Source of the DNA: Luteimonas terrae
GTDB lineage: Bacteria; Pseudomonadota; Gammaproteobacteria; Xanthomonadales; Xanthomonadaceae
Reading direction: 5' to 3'
Assembly (NCBI RefSeq): GCF_004358165.1
Contig: NZ_SMTG01000010.1
Span: 1-54,070 of the forward strand
DNA: 54,070 nucleotides
This document shows positions 18,299 through 28,869 of this stretch, one piece after another; within the stretch, counting starts at the first letter, position 1, and each line of letters starts with the position of its first letter. The position numbers were made by a program, and so were the translations under genes. Below the pieces are notes generated by a model. That model searched no databases, was not told where the DNA came from, and saw only the letters and a program-made list of their open reading frames with translations.

Positions 18299-20497
18299 AT
18301 GAAGACCTCTTTCCCCCGCATCGCCCTGCTGGCGATGCCGATCCTGACGAGCCTGAGCCTGATGAGTGTTTCCCCCGCCGCCGCAGCGGCCACGCCGGTT
18401 CCGCCCGACGCCGAGCAGCGTCCCCACACCGTCGAGGCGCCGCACGGCGCCAAGCGCGAGGACGTCTACTACTGGCTGCGCGACGACAAGCGCGAAGACT
18501 CGGCCATGCTGGCCTATCTCAATGCCGAGAACGCCTACGCCGACGCGATGCTGGCGCCGCTGAAGTCCATCGAGGATCGCCTGTACGACGAGATCGTCGG
18601 CCGCATCCAGCAGGACGACAGCTCGGTGCCGTACCGCGACCGCGGCTTCTGGTACTACTCGCGCTTCGAGACCGGCAAGGACTACCCGGTGCACGCGCGC
18701 CGCGCCGATGGCGCCGGCGTCGATGCGCTGTCGATCCAGGCCGCGAACGCCAGGGGTGATTTCGGCGGCGAAGAGGTCCTGCTCGACGTCAACCAGCTCG
18801 CCGCCGGCAAGGACTACTACGCGGTCGGCGACTGGGACATCACCCGCGACAATCGCATCCTCGCCTACGCCGACGACACCAATGGCCGACGCCAGTACAC
18901 GGTGCGCTTCAAGAATCTCGAGACCGGCGAGGTCTATCCCGACGTCATCACCGGTGTGTCGGCGAACCTCGTCTGGGCCGACGACAACAGGACCCTGTTC
19001 TACGTCGAGAACGATCCCGAGACCCTGCTGACCGTGCGCGTGAAGAAGCACGCGCTGGGCACGCCGGTTGCCGACGACGTACTGGTCTACGAGGAGAAGG
19101 ACGACAGCTTCTACATGGGCATCGACCGCACGCGCGACGACAAGTACATCGTCATCGGCGTCGGCAGCACCGTGTCGAGCGAGACGCGCTACGCGCCGGC
19201 CGACAATCCGGAGACCTTCACCGTGCTCGCGCCGCGCGCGCGCGATGTCGAGTACGACGCCGACCATCTCGGCGATCGCTGGGTCATCCGCACCAACGCG
19301 GACAAGGCGACCAACTTCAAGCTCGTCACCGCGCCCAGCAATGCCACGTCGCGCAAGCAGTGGACCGATCTGGTGCCGCACCGCGACGACGTCTACGTCG
19401 AAGGTTACGAACTGTTCGACGGCTTCACCGCCATCGAGGAACGTGCCGAAGCGCTGACCCGCGTGCGCGTGCTCAAGCGTGATGGCAGCGACGAGTTCGT
19501 GCAGGCCGACGAGCCGGCGTATGCGATGGGCCTGTCGGTGAATTCCGAGCCCGACACTGCGTGGCTGCGCTACGGCTACACCTCGCTGACCACGCCGTCG
19601 ACGACCTTCGAGGTCAATACGCAGACCGGCGAGCGTCGCCAGCTCAAGCAGCAGGCGGTGATCGGCTACGACCCGTCGAACTACGTCACCGAGCGCGTCT
19701 GGACGACGTCGCGCGACGGCAAGCGCATCCCGGTCTCGCTGGTCTACCGCAAGGGCTTCGAGAAGAACGGCACCGCCGCGCTGCTGCAGTACGGCTACGG
19801 CAGCTATGGCGCGTCGATGGATCCGGGCTTCTCGGTCACCAACGTCAGCCTGCTCGACCGCGGCATGGTCTACGCCATCGCGCACATCCGCGGCGGCGAG
19901 GAAATGGGCCGCGCCTGGTACGACGACGGCAAGCTGCTGCACAAGGTCAACACCTTCAACGACTTCATCGATGTCACCGACGATCTGGTCCGCCAGGGGT
20001 ACGCGGCGCCGGACCGCGTCGCGGCCTACGGCGGCAGTGCCGGTGGCCTGCTGATGGGCGCGATCTCGAACATGGCGCCGGAGAAGTACCGCGCCATCCT
20101 GTCGCAGGTGCCCTTCGTCGACGTGGTCACGACGATGCTCGACCCGAGCATTCCGCTGACCACCAACGAGTACGACGAGTGGGGCAACCCGGAAGACAAG
20201 ACCTACTACGACTACATCGTGCAGTACTCGCCCTACGACAACCTCGAAGCCAAGGCCTATCCGGCGATGTTCGTCGGCACCGGTCTGTGGGATTCGCAGG
20301 TCCAGTACTGGGAGCCGGCAAAGTACGTGGCCAAGCTGCGTGACCTCAACACCGGCGAATACCCGGTGGTGTTCCGCACCAACATGGAAGCCGGTCACGG
20401 CGGCAAGTCGGGCCGCTTCCGTCGCTACCGCGAGTCGGCGGAGATGTACGCCTTCATGCTCGACCAGCTGGGTCTGAAGGACGCCGCGGCGCGCTGA
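18299..20497 (+). CDS. ptrB: Exported oligopeptidase B-like peptidase (S9)
   Basis: This 732-residue protein has a signal peptide (MKTSFPRIALLAMPILTSLS, cleavage near residue 32), a propeller domain opening with EDVYYWLRDD, and a C-terminal hydrolase domain with the catalytic serine Ser580 in AYGGSAGG, and GHGG near the C-terminus. Blocks such as SYGASMDPGF, HIRGGEEMGRAWYDDGKL and NEYDEWGNPED are characteristic of oligopeptidase B, which cleaves after basic residues in peptides under about 30 residues. The signal peptide makes this a periplasmic variant; E. coli PtrB is cytoplasmic. The start used is ATG 18299; a frame start at 18257 would add residues before the signal. The gene symbol is by family similarity. 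Confidence 0.9.
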   Translation: MKTSFPRIALLAMPILTSLSLMSVSPAAAAATPVPPDAEQRPHTVEAPHGAKREDVYYWLRDDKREDSAMLAYLNAENAYADAMLAPLKSIEDRLYDEIVGRIQQDDSSVPYRDRGFWYYSRFETGKDYPVHARRADGAGVDALSIQAANARGDFGGEEVLLDVNQLAAGKDYYAVGDWDITRDNRILAYADDTNGRRQYTVRFKNLETGEVYPDVITGVSANLVWADDNRTLFYVENDPETLLTVRVKKHALGTPVADDVLVYEEKDDSFYMGIDRTRDDKYIVIGVGSTVSSETRYAPADNPETFTVLAPRARDVEYDADHLGDRWVIRTNADKATNFKLVTAPSNATSRKQWTDLVPHRDDVYVEGYELFDGFTAIEERAEALTRVRVLKRDGSDEFVQADEPAYAMGLSVNSEPDTAWLRYGYTSLTTPSTTFEVNTQTGERRQLKQQAVIGYDPSNYVTERVWTTSRDGKRIPVSLVYRKGFEKNGTAALLQYGYGSYGASMDPGFSVTNVSLLDRGMVYAIAHIRGGEEMGRAWYDDGKLLHKVNTFNDFIDVTDDLVRQGYAAPDRVAAYGGSAGGLLMGAISNMAPEKYRAILSQVPFVDVVTTMLDPSIPLTTNEYDEWGNPEDKTYYDYIVQYSPYDNLEAKAYPAMFVGTGLWDSQVQYWEPAKYVAKLRDLNTGEYPVVFRTNMEAGHGGKSGRFRRYRESAEMYAFMLDQLGLKDAAAR

Positions 20498-20519
20498 TCC
20501 CGCAACGCATGCAGCACAC

Positions 20520-20552
20520 GAAACGCCCGCGGCCACGCGGGCGTTTCCTTAT
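20520..20552. terminator. Bidirectional hairpin terminator
   Basis: A perfect 12-bp inverted repeat, GAAACGCCCGCG (20520-20531) and CGCGGGCGTTTC (20536-20547), has a GCCA loop. It sits between convergent genes, with TTTCCTTA on the plus side and GTTTCGTGT on the minus side, so it can serve both. Confidence 0.78.
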
Positions 20553-20560
20553 CGGAGGCA

Positions 20561-21826
20561 TCAACGATCGAAGGCCAGCAGGTCGAGTCCGGTCGCCGCA
20601 CGCACGATGCGCCGGTACAGGTACTGGCCGCTGCCGCCGTTGGTCAGGACGACGAAGCCGCGGCGCCGGGCGGCATCGCCCAGCGCGAAGTTCTTGAAGA
20701 TGCCGCCGTTGCTGCCGGCGTGATGGAAGACCGGCCCGTCGGCGGTCGGCTCGATGTTCCAGCCCAGGCCTTTCGCGCTCCACGGCGTCGCCCCGATCGT
20801 CTGCGGGGTCAGCATCGCCTGCCGCGTGGCTTCGGCGATCTCCCAGGGCGCGCGCTGCGCGCCGCGCGTCATCGACAGCGCCAGGAACCGCGCGTAGTCG
20901 CCGACCGTGCAGCGCAGGCTCGCCGCCGCGTTGGCGAGGATGTCGCCGGGCCAGTTGGCCAGTCCCGGCGGCGTGGCCGCCTGCACGGCGGGCAGGGCGC
21001 GCGCGGCCTCGGCCCAGGTCCAGTCCGACAGCGGAATGCCGTCGCGATCGGCGATTGTCTGCGCGGCGCTCCACTGTTCGCGCAGCATCTGCGGTGGCAT
21101 CCCGGCTTCCCCGGCGTCGTGCGCACGGTGGCCGTACACCGAACGCGCGGCCATCGCCTCGTTCCAAGCGTAGCTGCTGTCGCGCATGCCGGCCGGCGCG
21201 AACAGGCGTGTCCGCGCGGTGCGATCGAGGCTCTCGCCGGTCAGCGTTTCGATCACCAGCTGCAGCCAGACGAAGGCTTCGCCCGAATAATCGATGCGCG
21301 TGCCGGGTTCGACCTTCGGCTCCAGCGTTTCGGTCGCAGGCTGCGCGCGCCAGTTCGGCAGCCCGGTCGTGTGGCGCAGCACATCGCGGGCGGTGATGCG
21401 CGCGAGCCACGGGCTCTCGCCCAGATAGTCCGGGCGCCGGTAGGCCACCAGCGGGCGATCGAGATCGAGCACACCGGCATCCGACAGTTGCAGCACCAGA
21501 TAGGCGAAGACCGGCTTGCTCAGCGACGCGACCTCGAACAGCGTGTCCTCGGTCACCGGCGTCCTGCGCTCGGCGTGCAGCACGCCGAAACCCTGCTGCC
21601 ATGCGACGGCGCCGTCCTCGACCACGGCGATCGCCACGCCGGGCACCGCAAATGCCGCCATCGCACGCGGCAGATCGTCGAGCAGTACCCGGCACGGCTG
21701 CCAGCTGCGCCTGCGATCGGCGCACATCGTCGCCAGCGCCGTCTGCCACGGCAGCAGACCGACCGTGCCCGCGAGGCCGAGAAAGCGGCGGCGGCCGCGG
21801 TGCGGAAAACCAGGCATCACCGGCAT
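20561..21826 (-). CDS. Serine hydrolase, class C beta-lactamase family, Tat-exported
   Basis: The 421-residue protein has a Tat-type signal (RGRRRFLGLAGTVGLLPW, about residues 10-27) and a beta-lactamase/transpeptidase-like domain. The SxxK motif is Ser101-Leu-Ser-Lys104, the second motif is Tyr180-Ser-Gly in place of Tyr-x-Asn, and HAG in FHHAGSNGG replaces the KTG box. This set is common to esterase-like members (Beta-lactamase, Pfam PF00144) such as EstB and D-aminopeptidases, so drug resistance should not be assumed. It acts in the periplasm. It converges with the peptidase gene across a shared terminator; tRNA-Met lies divergent upstream. Confidence 0.87.
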   Translation of the reverse strand: MPVMPGFPHRGRRRFLGLAGTVGLLPWQTALATMCADRRRSWQPCRVLLDDLPRAMAAFAVPGVAIAVVEDGAVAWQQGFGVLHAERRTPVTEDTLFEVASLSKPVFAYLVLQLSDAGVLDLDRPLVAYRRPDYLGESPWLARITARDVLRHTTGLPNWRAQPATETLEPKVEPGTRIDYSGEAFVWLQLVIETLTGESLDRTARTRLFAPAGMRDSSYAWNEAMAARSVYGHRAHDAGEAGMPPQMLREQWSAAQTIADRDGIPLSDWTWAEAARALPAVQAATPPGLANWPGDILANAAASLRCTVGDYARFLALSMTRGAQRAPWEIAEATRQAMLTPQTIGATPWSAKGLGWNIEPTADGPVFHHAGSNGGIFKNFALGDAARRRGFVVLTNGGSGQYLYRRIVRAATGLDLLAFDR

Positions 21827-21929
21827 CGGACGGCGTCCATCGAAGCGGGGCAGGACTGCGCCCGATTGACGCGCGCGCAGGGCTTGGGCAGAATGCGCGG
21901 CTCGTTGCGGGAACTCCCGCGCGACCGAT

Positions 21930-22006
21930 GGCTATGTAGCTCAGCCGGTTAGAGCACAGCACTCATAATGCTGGGGTCGGTGGTTCGAGTCCACCCATAG
22001 CCACCA
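21930..22006 (+). tRNA. tRNA-Met, elongator (anticodon CAT)
   Basis: The cloverleaf is complete and CCA is encoded. GGCTATG (21930-21936) pairs with CATAGCC (21996-22002), and the anticodon CAT is at 21964-21966. The acceptor stem carries T4 and A5, as in E. coli metT, and lacks the C4-G69/C5-G68 pairs of tRNA-Ile2, so this is the elongator methionine tRNA. A terminator follows at once. Confidence 0.93.
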
Positions 22007-22012
22007 CACCGG

Positions 22013-22039
22013 AAACCCGCCGCGATGGCGGGTTTTTTG
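22013..22039 (+). terminator. Rho-independent terminator of tRNA-Met
   Basis: AACCCGCC (22014-22021) and GGCGGGTT (22027-22034) form a stem with a GCGAT loop, followed by a run of T residues (six in all from 22033). It lies 7 bases after the tRNA. Confidence 0.88.
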
Positions 22040-22138
22040 TGGGCGCGTCATTGCGTTCAGGTCCGGCTTGTCCCGTCACGCGACGCGTGGCAGAGTCGAT
22101 GCCAGTGACGCAAGTCAATCGCATTAGGAGTCCGCATC

Positions 22139-22732
22139 GTGATCGATCCGGACGGGTTCAGACCCAATGTCGGCATCGTGCTGATGCACCCGGACGGGCG
22201 CGTCTTCTGGGCGCGCCGGGTCCGGCGTGACGGCTGGCAGTTCCCGCAAGGCGGGATGAACACCGACGAGACGCCGCTCGAGGCCATGTACCGCGAGCTG
22301 CGCGAGGAGACCGGGCTGCTGCCCGAACACGTCGCCGTGCTCGGCGCGACGCCCGGCTGGCTGCGTTACCGGCTGCCGCAGCGGGCGATCCGCCGCAACG
22401 ACCGCATCGTCTGCGTGGGCCAGAAGCAGGTCTGGTTCCTGCTGCAGTTCACAGGCGACGAGACCCATCTGCGCCTCGATCTGACCGACAAGCCCGAGTT
22501 CGACCACTGGCGCTGGGTCGATTTCTGGTACCCGCTCGAGCACGTGGTGATGTTCAAGCGCGGCGTCTACACGAGCGCGTTGGGGCATCTGGCCAAGTAC
22601 GCGCGCCAGGTGGCGGGGACGCAGGCGATCCCGCAGGTCGCGCTGGAATCGCGCTCGCGCGGGCGACGGCCGCAGCACCGGCGACGCAGTGCTGAGGCCG
22701 CGCGCGGCCGGGACGACGGCAGCGCCGGCTGA
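22139..22732 (+). CDS. rppH: RNA pyrophosphohydrolase
   Basis: This 197-residue Nudix hydrolase removes pyrophosphate from 5'-triphosphate mRNA and so opens it to RNase E decay. The N-terminal [15 protein letters not shown] is the RppH signature. The Nudix box runs from [13 protein letters not shown] to [10 protein letters not shown] (about residues 39-61). [21 protein letters not shown] is the conserved C-terminal block. Beyond residue 165 there is an arginine-rich tail, common in RppH of this group. The start is GTG 22139, preceded by AGGAGT at 22126. Given the predicted leaderless mRNAs nearby, RppH may act on transcripts with no 5' leader. Confidence 0.95.
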   Translation: MIDPDGFRPNVGIVLMHPDGRVFWARRVRRDGWQFPQGGMNTDETPLEAMYRELREETGLLPEHVAVLGATPGWLRYRLPQRAIRRNDRIVCVGQKQVWFLLQFTGDETHLRLDLTDKPEFDHWRWVDFWYPLEHVVMFKRGVYTSALGHLAKYARQVAGTQAIPQVALESRSRGRRPQHRRRSAEAARGRDDGSAG

Positions 22733-22744
22733 ATCGTTCTTGTT

Positions 22745-22759
22745 TGACACTGATTCTCG
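22745..22759. promoter_or_regulatory. Candidate Fur box upstream of bfd
   Basis: On the minus strand these 15 bases read CGAGAATCAGTGTCA, matching the Fur core TGATAATCATTATCA at 11 of 15 positions. The site lies 48 bp before the bfd start. Bfd is iron-repressed through Fur in many bacteria, so the context supports it. A TTGACA at 22744-22749 overlaps the site and could be a -35, which would let Fur block the promoter. Confidence 0.55.
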
Positions 22760-22806
22760 TTTGTGGCCGAATGGCATCCCCAGCCCGTCGGCCAGGAACG
22801 CAATCC

Positions 22807-23022
22807 GTGTACGTGTGCATCTGCAACGGCGTCACCGACTCCCAGATCCGCCAGGCGGCCGCCAACGGCTGCCGCGAAGTCAGTGAGCTGACGATGCGCA
22901 CCGGTGCCGGCGCGACCTGCGGCAGCTGCCTCGATATGGCCGCCGGCCTGCTCGACGACTATCACGCCGCCGCACGCCGCGCGCCGGTGATCGACCTGCC
23001 GCTGATCGCATCCGCGGCCTGA
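22807..23022 (+). CDS. bfd: Bacterioferritin-associated ferredoxin
   Basis: This 71-residue [2Fe-2S] protein passes electrons to bacterioferritin heme so that stored iron can be released. The cluster cysteines are Cys4 and Cys6 in VCICNGV and the pair in GATCGSCLD (about 37 and 40), the Bfd spacing. I use GTG 22807, which gives the normal N-terminus; an upstream ATG at 22744 would read through the Fur site. The bacterioferritin gene follows 118 bp later. Confidence 0.92.
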   Translation: MYVCICNGVTDSQIRQAAANGCREVSELTMRTGAGATCGSCLDMAAGLLDDYHAAARRAPVIDLPLIASAA

Positions 23023-23140
23023 TCGCGACACCGGCCGCCCCGAAGGCCGAACGACACCTGTGTTGAGCACGATTCGCGTTCCGTCACCGGAATCCGCGGG
23101 TCGCTAGAGTGTGCGCATTCCGTTTGTGGAGCTTCCCGCG

Positions 23141-23614
23141 ATGAAGGGCGACGCGCAGGTCATCCGTTTTCTCAACAAGGTGCTGTACGACGAGCTGACG
23201 GCGATCAACCAGTACTTCCTGCACGCCAAGATGCTCAAGCATTGGGGCTTCAACGAGCTCGGCAAGCATGCGTACAAGGCGTCGATCGAAGAGATGAAGC
23301 AGGCCGACGCGCTTTCGGAGCGCATCCTGTTTCTCGAAGGACTGCCGAACTTCCAGGCGCTGGGCAAGTTGCGCGTCGGCGAGGCGCCGATCGAAACCAT
23401 CGAGTGCGATCTCGCCCTGCACATGGACGGACTGCCCAACCTGCGCGAAGCGATCACCCATGCCGAGAACGTCGGCGACTTCGTCAGCCGCAAGTTGCTG
23501 GCCGACATCCTGGAGAAGGAGGAGGAGCGCGTGGACTGGCTGGAAACCCAGCTCGATCTGGTCTCGCGCCTCGGCCTCGAGAACTACCTGCAGAGCCAGC
23601 TCGACGACGACTGA
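23141..23614 (+). CDS. bfr: Bacterioferritin with an altered ferroxidase centre
   Basis: The 157-residue, four-helix bacterioferritin subunit starts MKGDAQVIRFLNKVLYDEL. The heme ligand Met52 is present (EEMKQAD). Of the six ferroxidase ligands known from E. coli Bfr, Glu18, Glu51 and Glu127 are kept, but His54 is Gln, Glu94 is His and His130 is Arg. The protein should bind heme and enter the 24-mer but is unlikely to oxidise Fe(II) by the usual di-iron site. This resembles the heme-binding, ferroxidase-poor subunits of two-subunit bacterioferritins in Neisseria and Pseudomonas. A partner subunit gene is not in the window. GGAG at 23127 supports ATG 23141; TAGAGT at 23105-23110 is a possible -10. 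Confidence 0.92.
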   Translation: MKGDAQVIRFLNKVLYDELTAINQYFLHAKMLKHWGFNELGKHAYKASIEEMKQADALSERILFLEGLPNFQALGKLRVGEAPIETIECDLALHMDGLPNLREAITHAENVGDFVSRKLLADILEKEEERVDWLETQLDLVSRLGLENYLQSQLDDD

Positions 23615-23768
23615 CGACCCGGTCGAGGCCCTGCTGCGCTTGCCATCTGGCGCGCGTGCGGTGCCCGAAGATGCACGTAGGCTGCGCTTTCTGCGCTCCG
23701 CCACGCGCCATCTGACCGCCCGCGACGGGCCTCGATGAGGTTCCCAGCGTTGTAACGACGCCGGCGTC

Positions 23769-26267
<2,499 letters not shown>

Positions 26268-26277
26268 GCGGCGTGGC

Positions 26278-28092
26278 CTAGAGGACGGAGTGGTGGAAGT
26301 CGAAGTCGAGCACGTTGGCCACGCGCTGGACGAGATTGCCCTGGATGAAATCGATGCCGCTCATCCAGAGCGTCGCGGCGGCCTGCGGGTCTTCGACCTG
26401 CTGACCGATCACCTGCAGTCCGAGCCGATGCGCGCGCTCCACGGCCACGCGCATCTCGTCGCGCACCCGCGGCTCGTCGAGCTGGCGCGAGTAGCGTGCG
26501 GCCAGCCGCACGAAGCCCAGCGGCAGCTGCGCCAGCAGCGCATCGGCTTCCTCGCTGGCGCTGTACTGGCCCAGACACAGCTGCACCGCGGCCGGCACCA
26601 TGCGCGCGCAGAAATCCTGCAGCGACAGTGCGTGGATCAGCGCATCGTCCTGGCGCACGTCGATGACGAGCGAGGTGCCCGGCACGCCGGCGTCGGCGAT
26701 CTGCTGCAGCAGCCAGTCGGCGTAGCCGGCCTGGATCAGGCTGCGCGAGGACTGCGAGACGAACAGGCGCATCGTGCTGCCGACGCGCTGGCGTTCGACC
26801 AGCGTGGCGATCGCCAGTTCGATGACCCGGCGGTCGATCTCGTGCAGCAGGCCGGCCAGTTCCGCGGCCGGCAACACGCGCGCCGCCGAATGCAGTTCGC
26901 CGTCGCGGCCACGCAGGCGCAGCAGCGTCTGGTACTGCGCTTCGTCGCCGCCGGCGACCGCGACGATGGGCTGGAAGGCGAGTTCGATGCGGTTCTCGGC
27001 GAGCGCATCGTGCAGGTCGTCGCCCAGGCCGCCCTGGGCTTCGCCGGGCGCGGCGCTGGGCGCGGGCATGTGCACCGCGATGCCGACCGGCGTGCCGCGC
27101 GATTCGCGCAGCGCCTGTTCGGCGGCCGCCAGCGCGCTGCCCGGATCGTCGTAGCCGTGGGCGAGATCGGCGTAACCGACCAGTGCGCGCAGACGGATGG
27201 TCTGGTCGGCGAGCGGGAAGGGATGGCTGCCGATGCCGTCGCGCAGGCTGCGCGCCCAGCTGTCGAGGTCGACCCGGGCCACGTCCGGCGCGAACACCAG
27301 GAAGGTGTTGTCGTTGAGCCGCGTTGCCGAGGCGTCGCCCACCAGCGTGCGGATGTAGCGGCCTGCGTCGGTCAGGATGGTTTCCAGACCGGCGTAGCCG
27401 TAGCGGTCGCGCAACGCGGTGATGCCTTCGATCTCGACGAAGCCGAGTGCGCCGCGCGCGTCGGCGGGAATCGCATCGGCCAGGTGCTGCAGCAGTTGCA
27501 GGCGACTGTTGAGCCCGGTCAGCGGATTACGGCCCGGATCGGGCATCTGCTGCAACGCACGCGCGCGGCGGATACGGTTCTGCACGGCGGCGATCAGGTG
27601 CCGCGGGCGGACCGGCTTGGTCAGGAAATCGTCGGCGCCGACCTCGAGCATTTCGAACTGGCGCTCGGGATCCGCATCGCCGGTCAAGAACACCACCGGA
27701 ATGTGCGAGAACGCGGCCTGCTGGCGCAGTTGCGCGGTCAGTTCCGCGCCGTCCATGCCGGGCATGTGCAGGTCCATCAACACCAGGTCGGGCTGGAATT
27801 CGGACAGCGCGCCCATGAACTCGCCGGCCACCGCGACCACGCGCGCCTGCAGGCCGGCGCCATTGAGCACGCTCTCGGCGAACAGCGCCTGGCTCGGGTC
27901 GTCCTCGACGATCAGGACACGGTGGGGCGCCTCGGTGGCGTCGACCGGCGTCGCGACACCGGTGGGCGCGTCCTCGCGGCTCGCATCGGCCGGATCGCCG
28001 GGCAGGGTGGGCTGACCGGCATCGGCCGCCCAGCGTCGCCAATAGGCGGCAGGCGGAAATTCGGCGCGTTGTTTGCTGTCGGCATCGGACAT
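26278..28092 (-). CDS. Response regulator with degenerate GGDEF and EAL domains
   Basis: The 604-residue protein has a receiver domain (about 57-175) with acidic Glu63-Asp64-Asp65, Asp107 in LMDLHMPGMDG and Lys159. A GGDEF-like domain (about 187-345) follows in which the signature is LNDNTF (259-264), so cyclase activity is not expected. The C-terminal EAL-like domain (about 358-598) starts with LAFQPIV, but EAL is QTL (388-390), the DDFG block is LGQY (508-510 region), and other metal ligands are lost, so phosphodiesterase activity is not expected either. It may be a c-di-GMP or protein-binding relay output, comparable with FimX but without a PAS domain. It is the first gene of a two-gene operon with the hybrid kinase. 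Confidence 0.9.
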   Translation of the reverse strand: MSDADSKQRAEFPPAAYWRRWAADAGQPTLPGDPADASREDAPTGVATPVDATEAPHRVLIVEDDPSQALFAESVLNGAGLQARVVAVAGEFMGALSEFQPDLVLMDLHMPGMDGAELTAQLRQQAAFSHIPVVFLTGDADPERQFEMLEVGADDFLTKPVRPRHLIAAVQNRIRRARALQQMPDPGRNPLTGLNSRLQLLQHLADAIPADARGALGFVEIEGITALRDRYGYAGLETILTDAGRYIRTLVGDASATRLNDNTFLVFAPDVARVDLDSWARSLRDGIGSHPFPLADQTIRLRALVGYADLAHGYDDPGSALAAAEQALRESRGTPVGIAVHMPAPSAAPGEAQGGLGDDLHDALAENRIELAFQPIVAVAGGDEAQYQTLLRLRGRDGELHSAARVLPAAELAGLLHEIDRRVIELAIATLVERQRVGSTMRLFVSQSSRSLIQAGYADWLLQQIADAGVPGTSLVIDVRQDDALIHALSLQDFCARMVPAAVQLCLGQYSASEEADALLAQLPLGFVRLAARYSRQLDEPRVRDEMRVAVERAHRLGLQVIGQQVEDPQAAATLWMSGIDFIQGNLVQRVANVLDFDFHHSVL

Positions 28093-28187
28093 AGGTGCGG
28101 CACTGTGACGCGATGTGGGGGAGCAGGCAACTTTAACCGGTGTGCCTGGAGACGCGCGGCAAGCGGGTCACGCGGACGCGTGCGGGA

Positions 28188-28769
28188 TCAGGCGCGCGCG
28201 GCCTTCGGCACGCGTCGCAGCAGGCGTCGCCACAGCCACCACACGACGCACGCAGCAGGCACCGCGATTAGCAGCACCAGCGCCAGCGCCAGCCATGGCC
28301 AGACGAAGGCGATCGACAGCGCGCCCAGCGTCACCACGTCTTCGGTGGTGGACGCGGCGAGATTGCTGACCGGTTCGGGCGAGGCGTTGAGCAGCAGCCG
28401 GCTGCCGGCCTTGAGCGCATGACTGGTCAGTGCGACGCCGGCGCCGGCGGCGAGCATGCCGGCGCCCAGATCGCCGTCGGGCGACAGCGTGGCCGCGGCC
28501 AGGAACGCGCCCGCCGGCACGCGCGCCAGGGTCTGCAGCAGGTCCCAGCCCGAATCGACCCCGGGAATCTTGTCGGCGAAGAACTCCACCAGGGCCAACG
28601 CGCCCGAGACCCCGAGCACCCAGGGCGACGTCGCCGCGTCCAGCGCGGGCGGCAGGTCCAGCCAACCGAATGCACCGGCGATACCGACGCCGAACACGGT
28701 GAGGTAGGCGCGCACGCCGGCCAGCCAGGCGAGCAGCACGCCCACCGCGAACAGATGGGCTTCGGACAT
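28188..28769 (-). CDS. DUF4126 membrane protein
   Basis: This 193-residue hydrophobic protein carries the DUF4126 pattern: an N-terminal helix ending GVRAYLTVFGVGIAG, the segment ALVEFFADKIPGVDSGWD, and GAGVALTSHALKAGSRLLLNASPEPVSNL. About five membrane helices are likely, and the C-terminus is basic. AGGAG lies 8 bases before ATG 28769. The function of the family is unknown. It is upstream of, and divergent from, the DUF6776-like gene. Confidence 0.85.
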   Translation of the reverse strand: MSEAHLFAVGVLLAWLAGVRAYLTVFGVGIAGAFGWLDLPPALDAATSPWVLGVSGALALVEFFADKIPGVDSGWDLLQTLARVPAGAFLAAATLSPDGDLGAGMLAAGAGVALTSHALKAGSRLLLNASPEPVSNLAASTTEDVVTLGALSIAFVWPWLALALVLLIAVPAACVVWWLWRRLLRRVPKAARA

Positions 28770-28833
28770 CGTCGAGGCTCCTTGCGAACGACAACGGGTG
28801 CACAACGCCGGCGAGTATAGGGCCGCGCTTTTC

Positions 28834-28863
28834 TTGACGCGGCTTCGTGGCGCTGGCTATACC
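28834..28863 (+). promoter_or_regulatory. Promoter of the DUF6776-like gene, leaderless spacing
   Basis: TTGACG (28834-28839) and TATACC (28858-28863) are separated by 18 bp, a fair sigma-70 promoter. The -10 ends 6 bases before ATG 28870, so the transcript probably begins at the start codon. Confidence 0.6.
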
Positions 28864-28869
28864 GTCGCG

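Noticed and set aside
15811..18453. An 880-codon open frame antisense to the first S9 peptidase
   Set aside because: It is the mirror of a long GC-rich gene. Translation is His/Arg/Val-rich without motifs, and no start signal is seen.
18032..20536. An 834-codon frame antisense to the oligopeptidase B-like gene
   Set aside because: It is a shadow frame caused by third-position GC bias; the sense strand has catalytic motifs throughout.
20561..21826. Reading the serine hydrolase as a beta-lactamase resistance gene
   Set aside because: The second motif is YSG rather than YxN, and HAG stands in place of KTG. These fit esterase or peptidase members of the fold.
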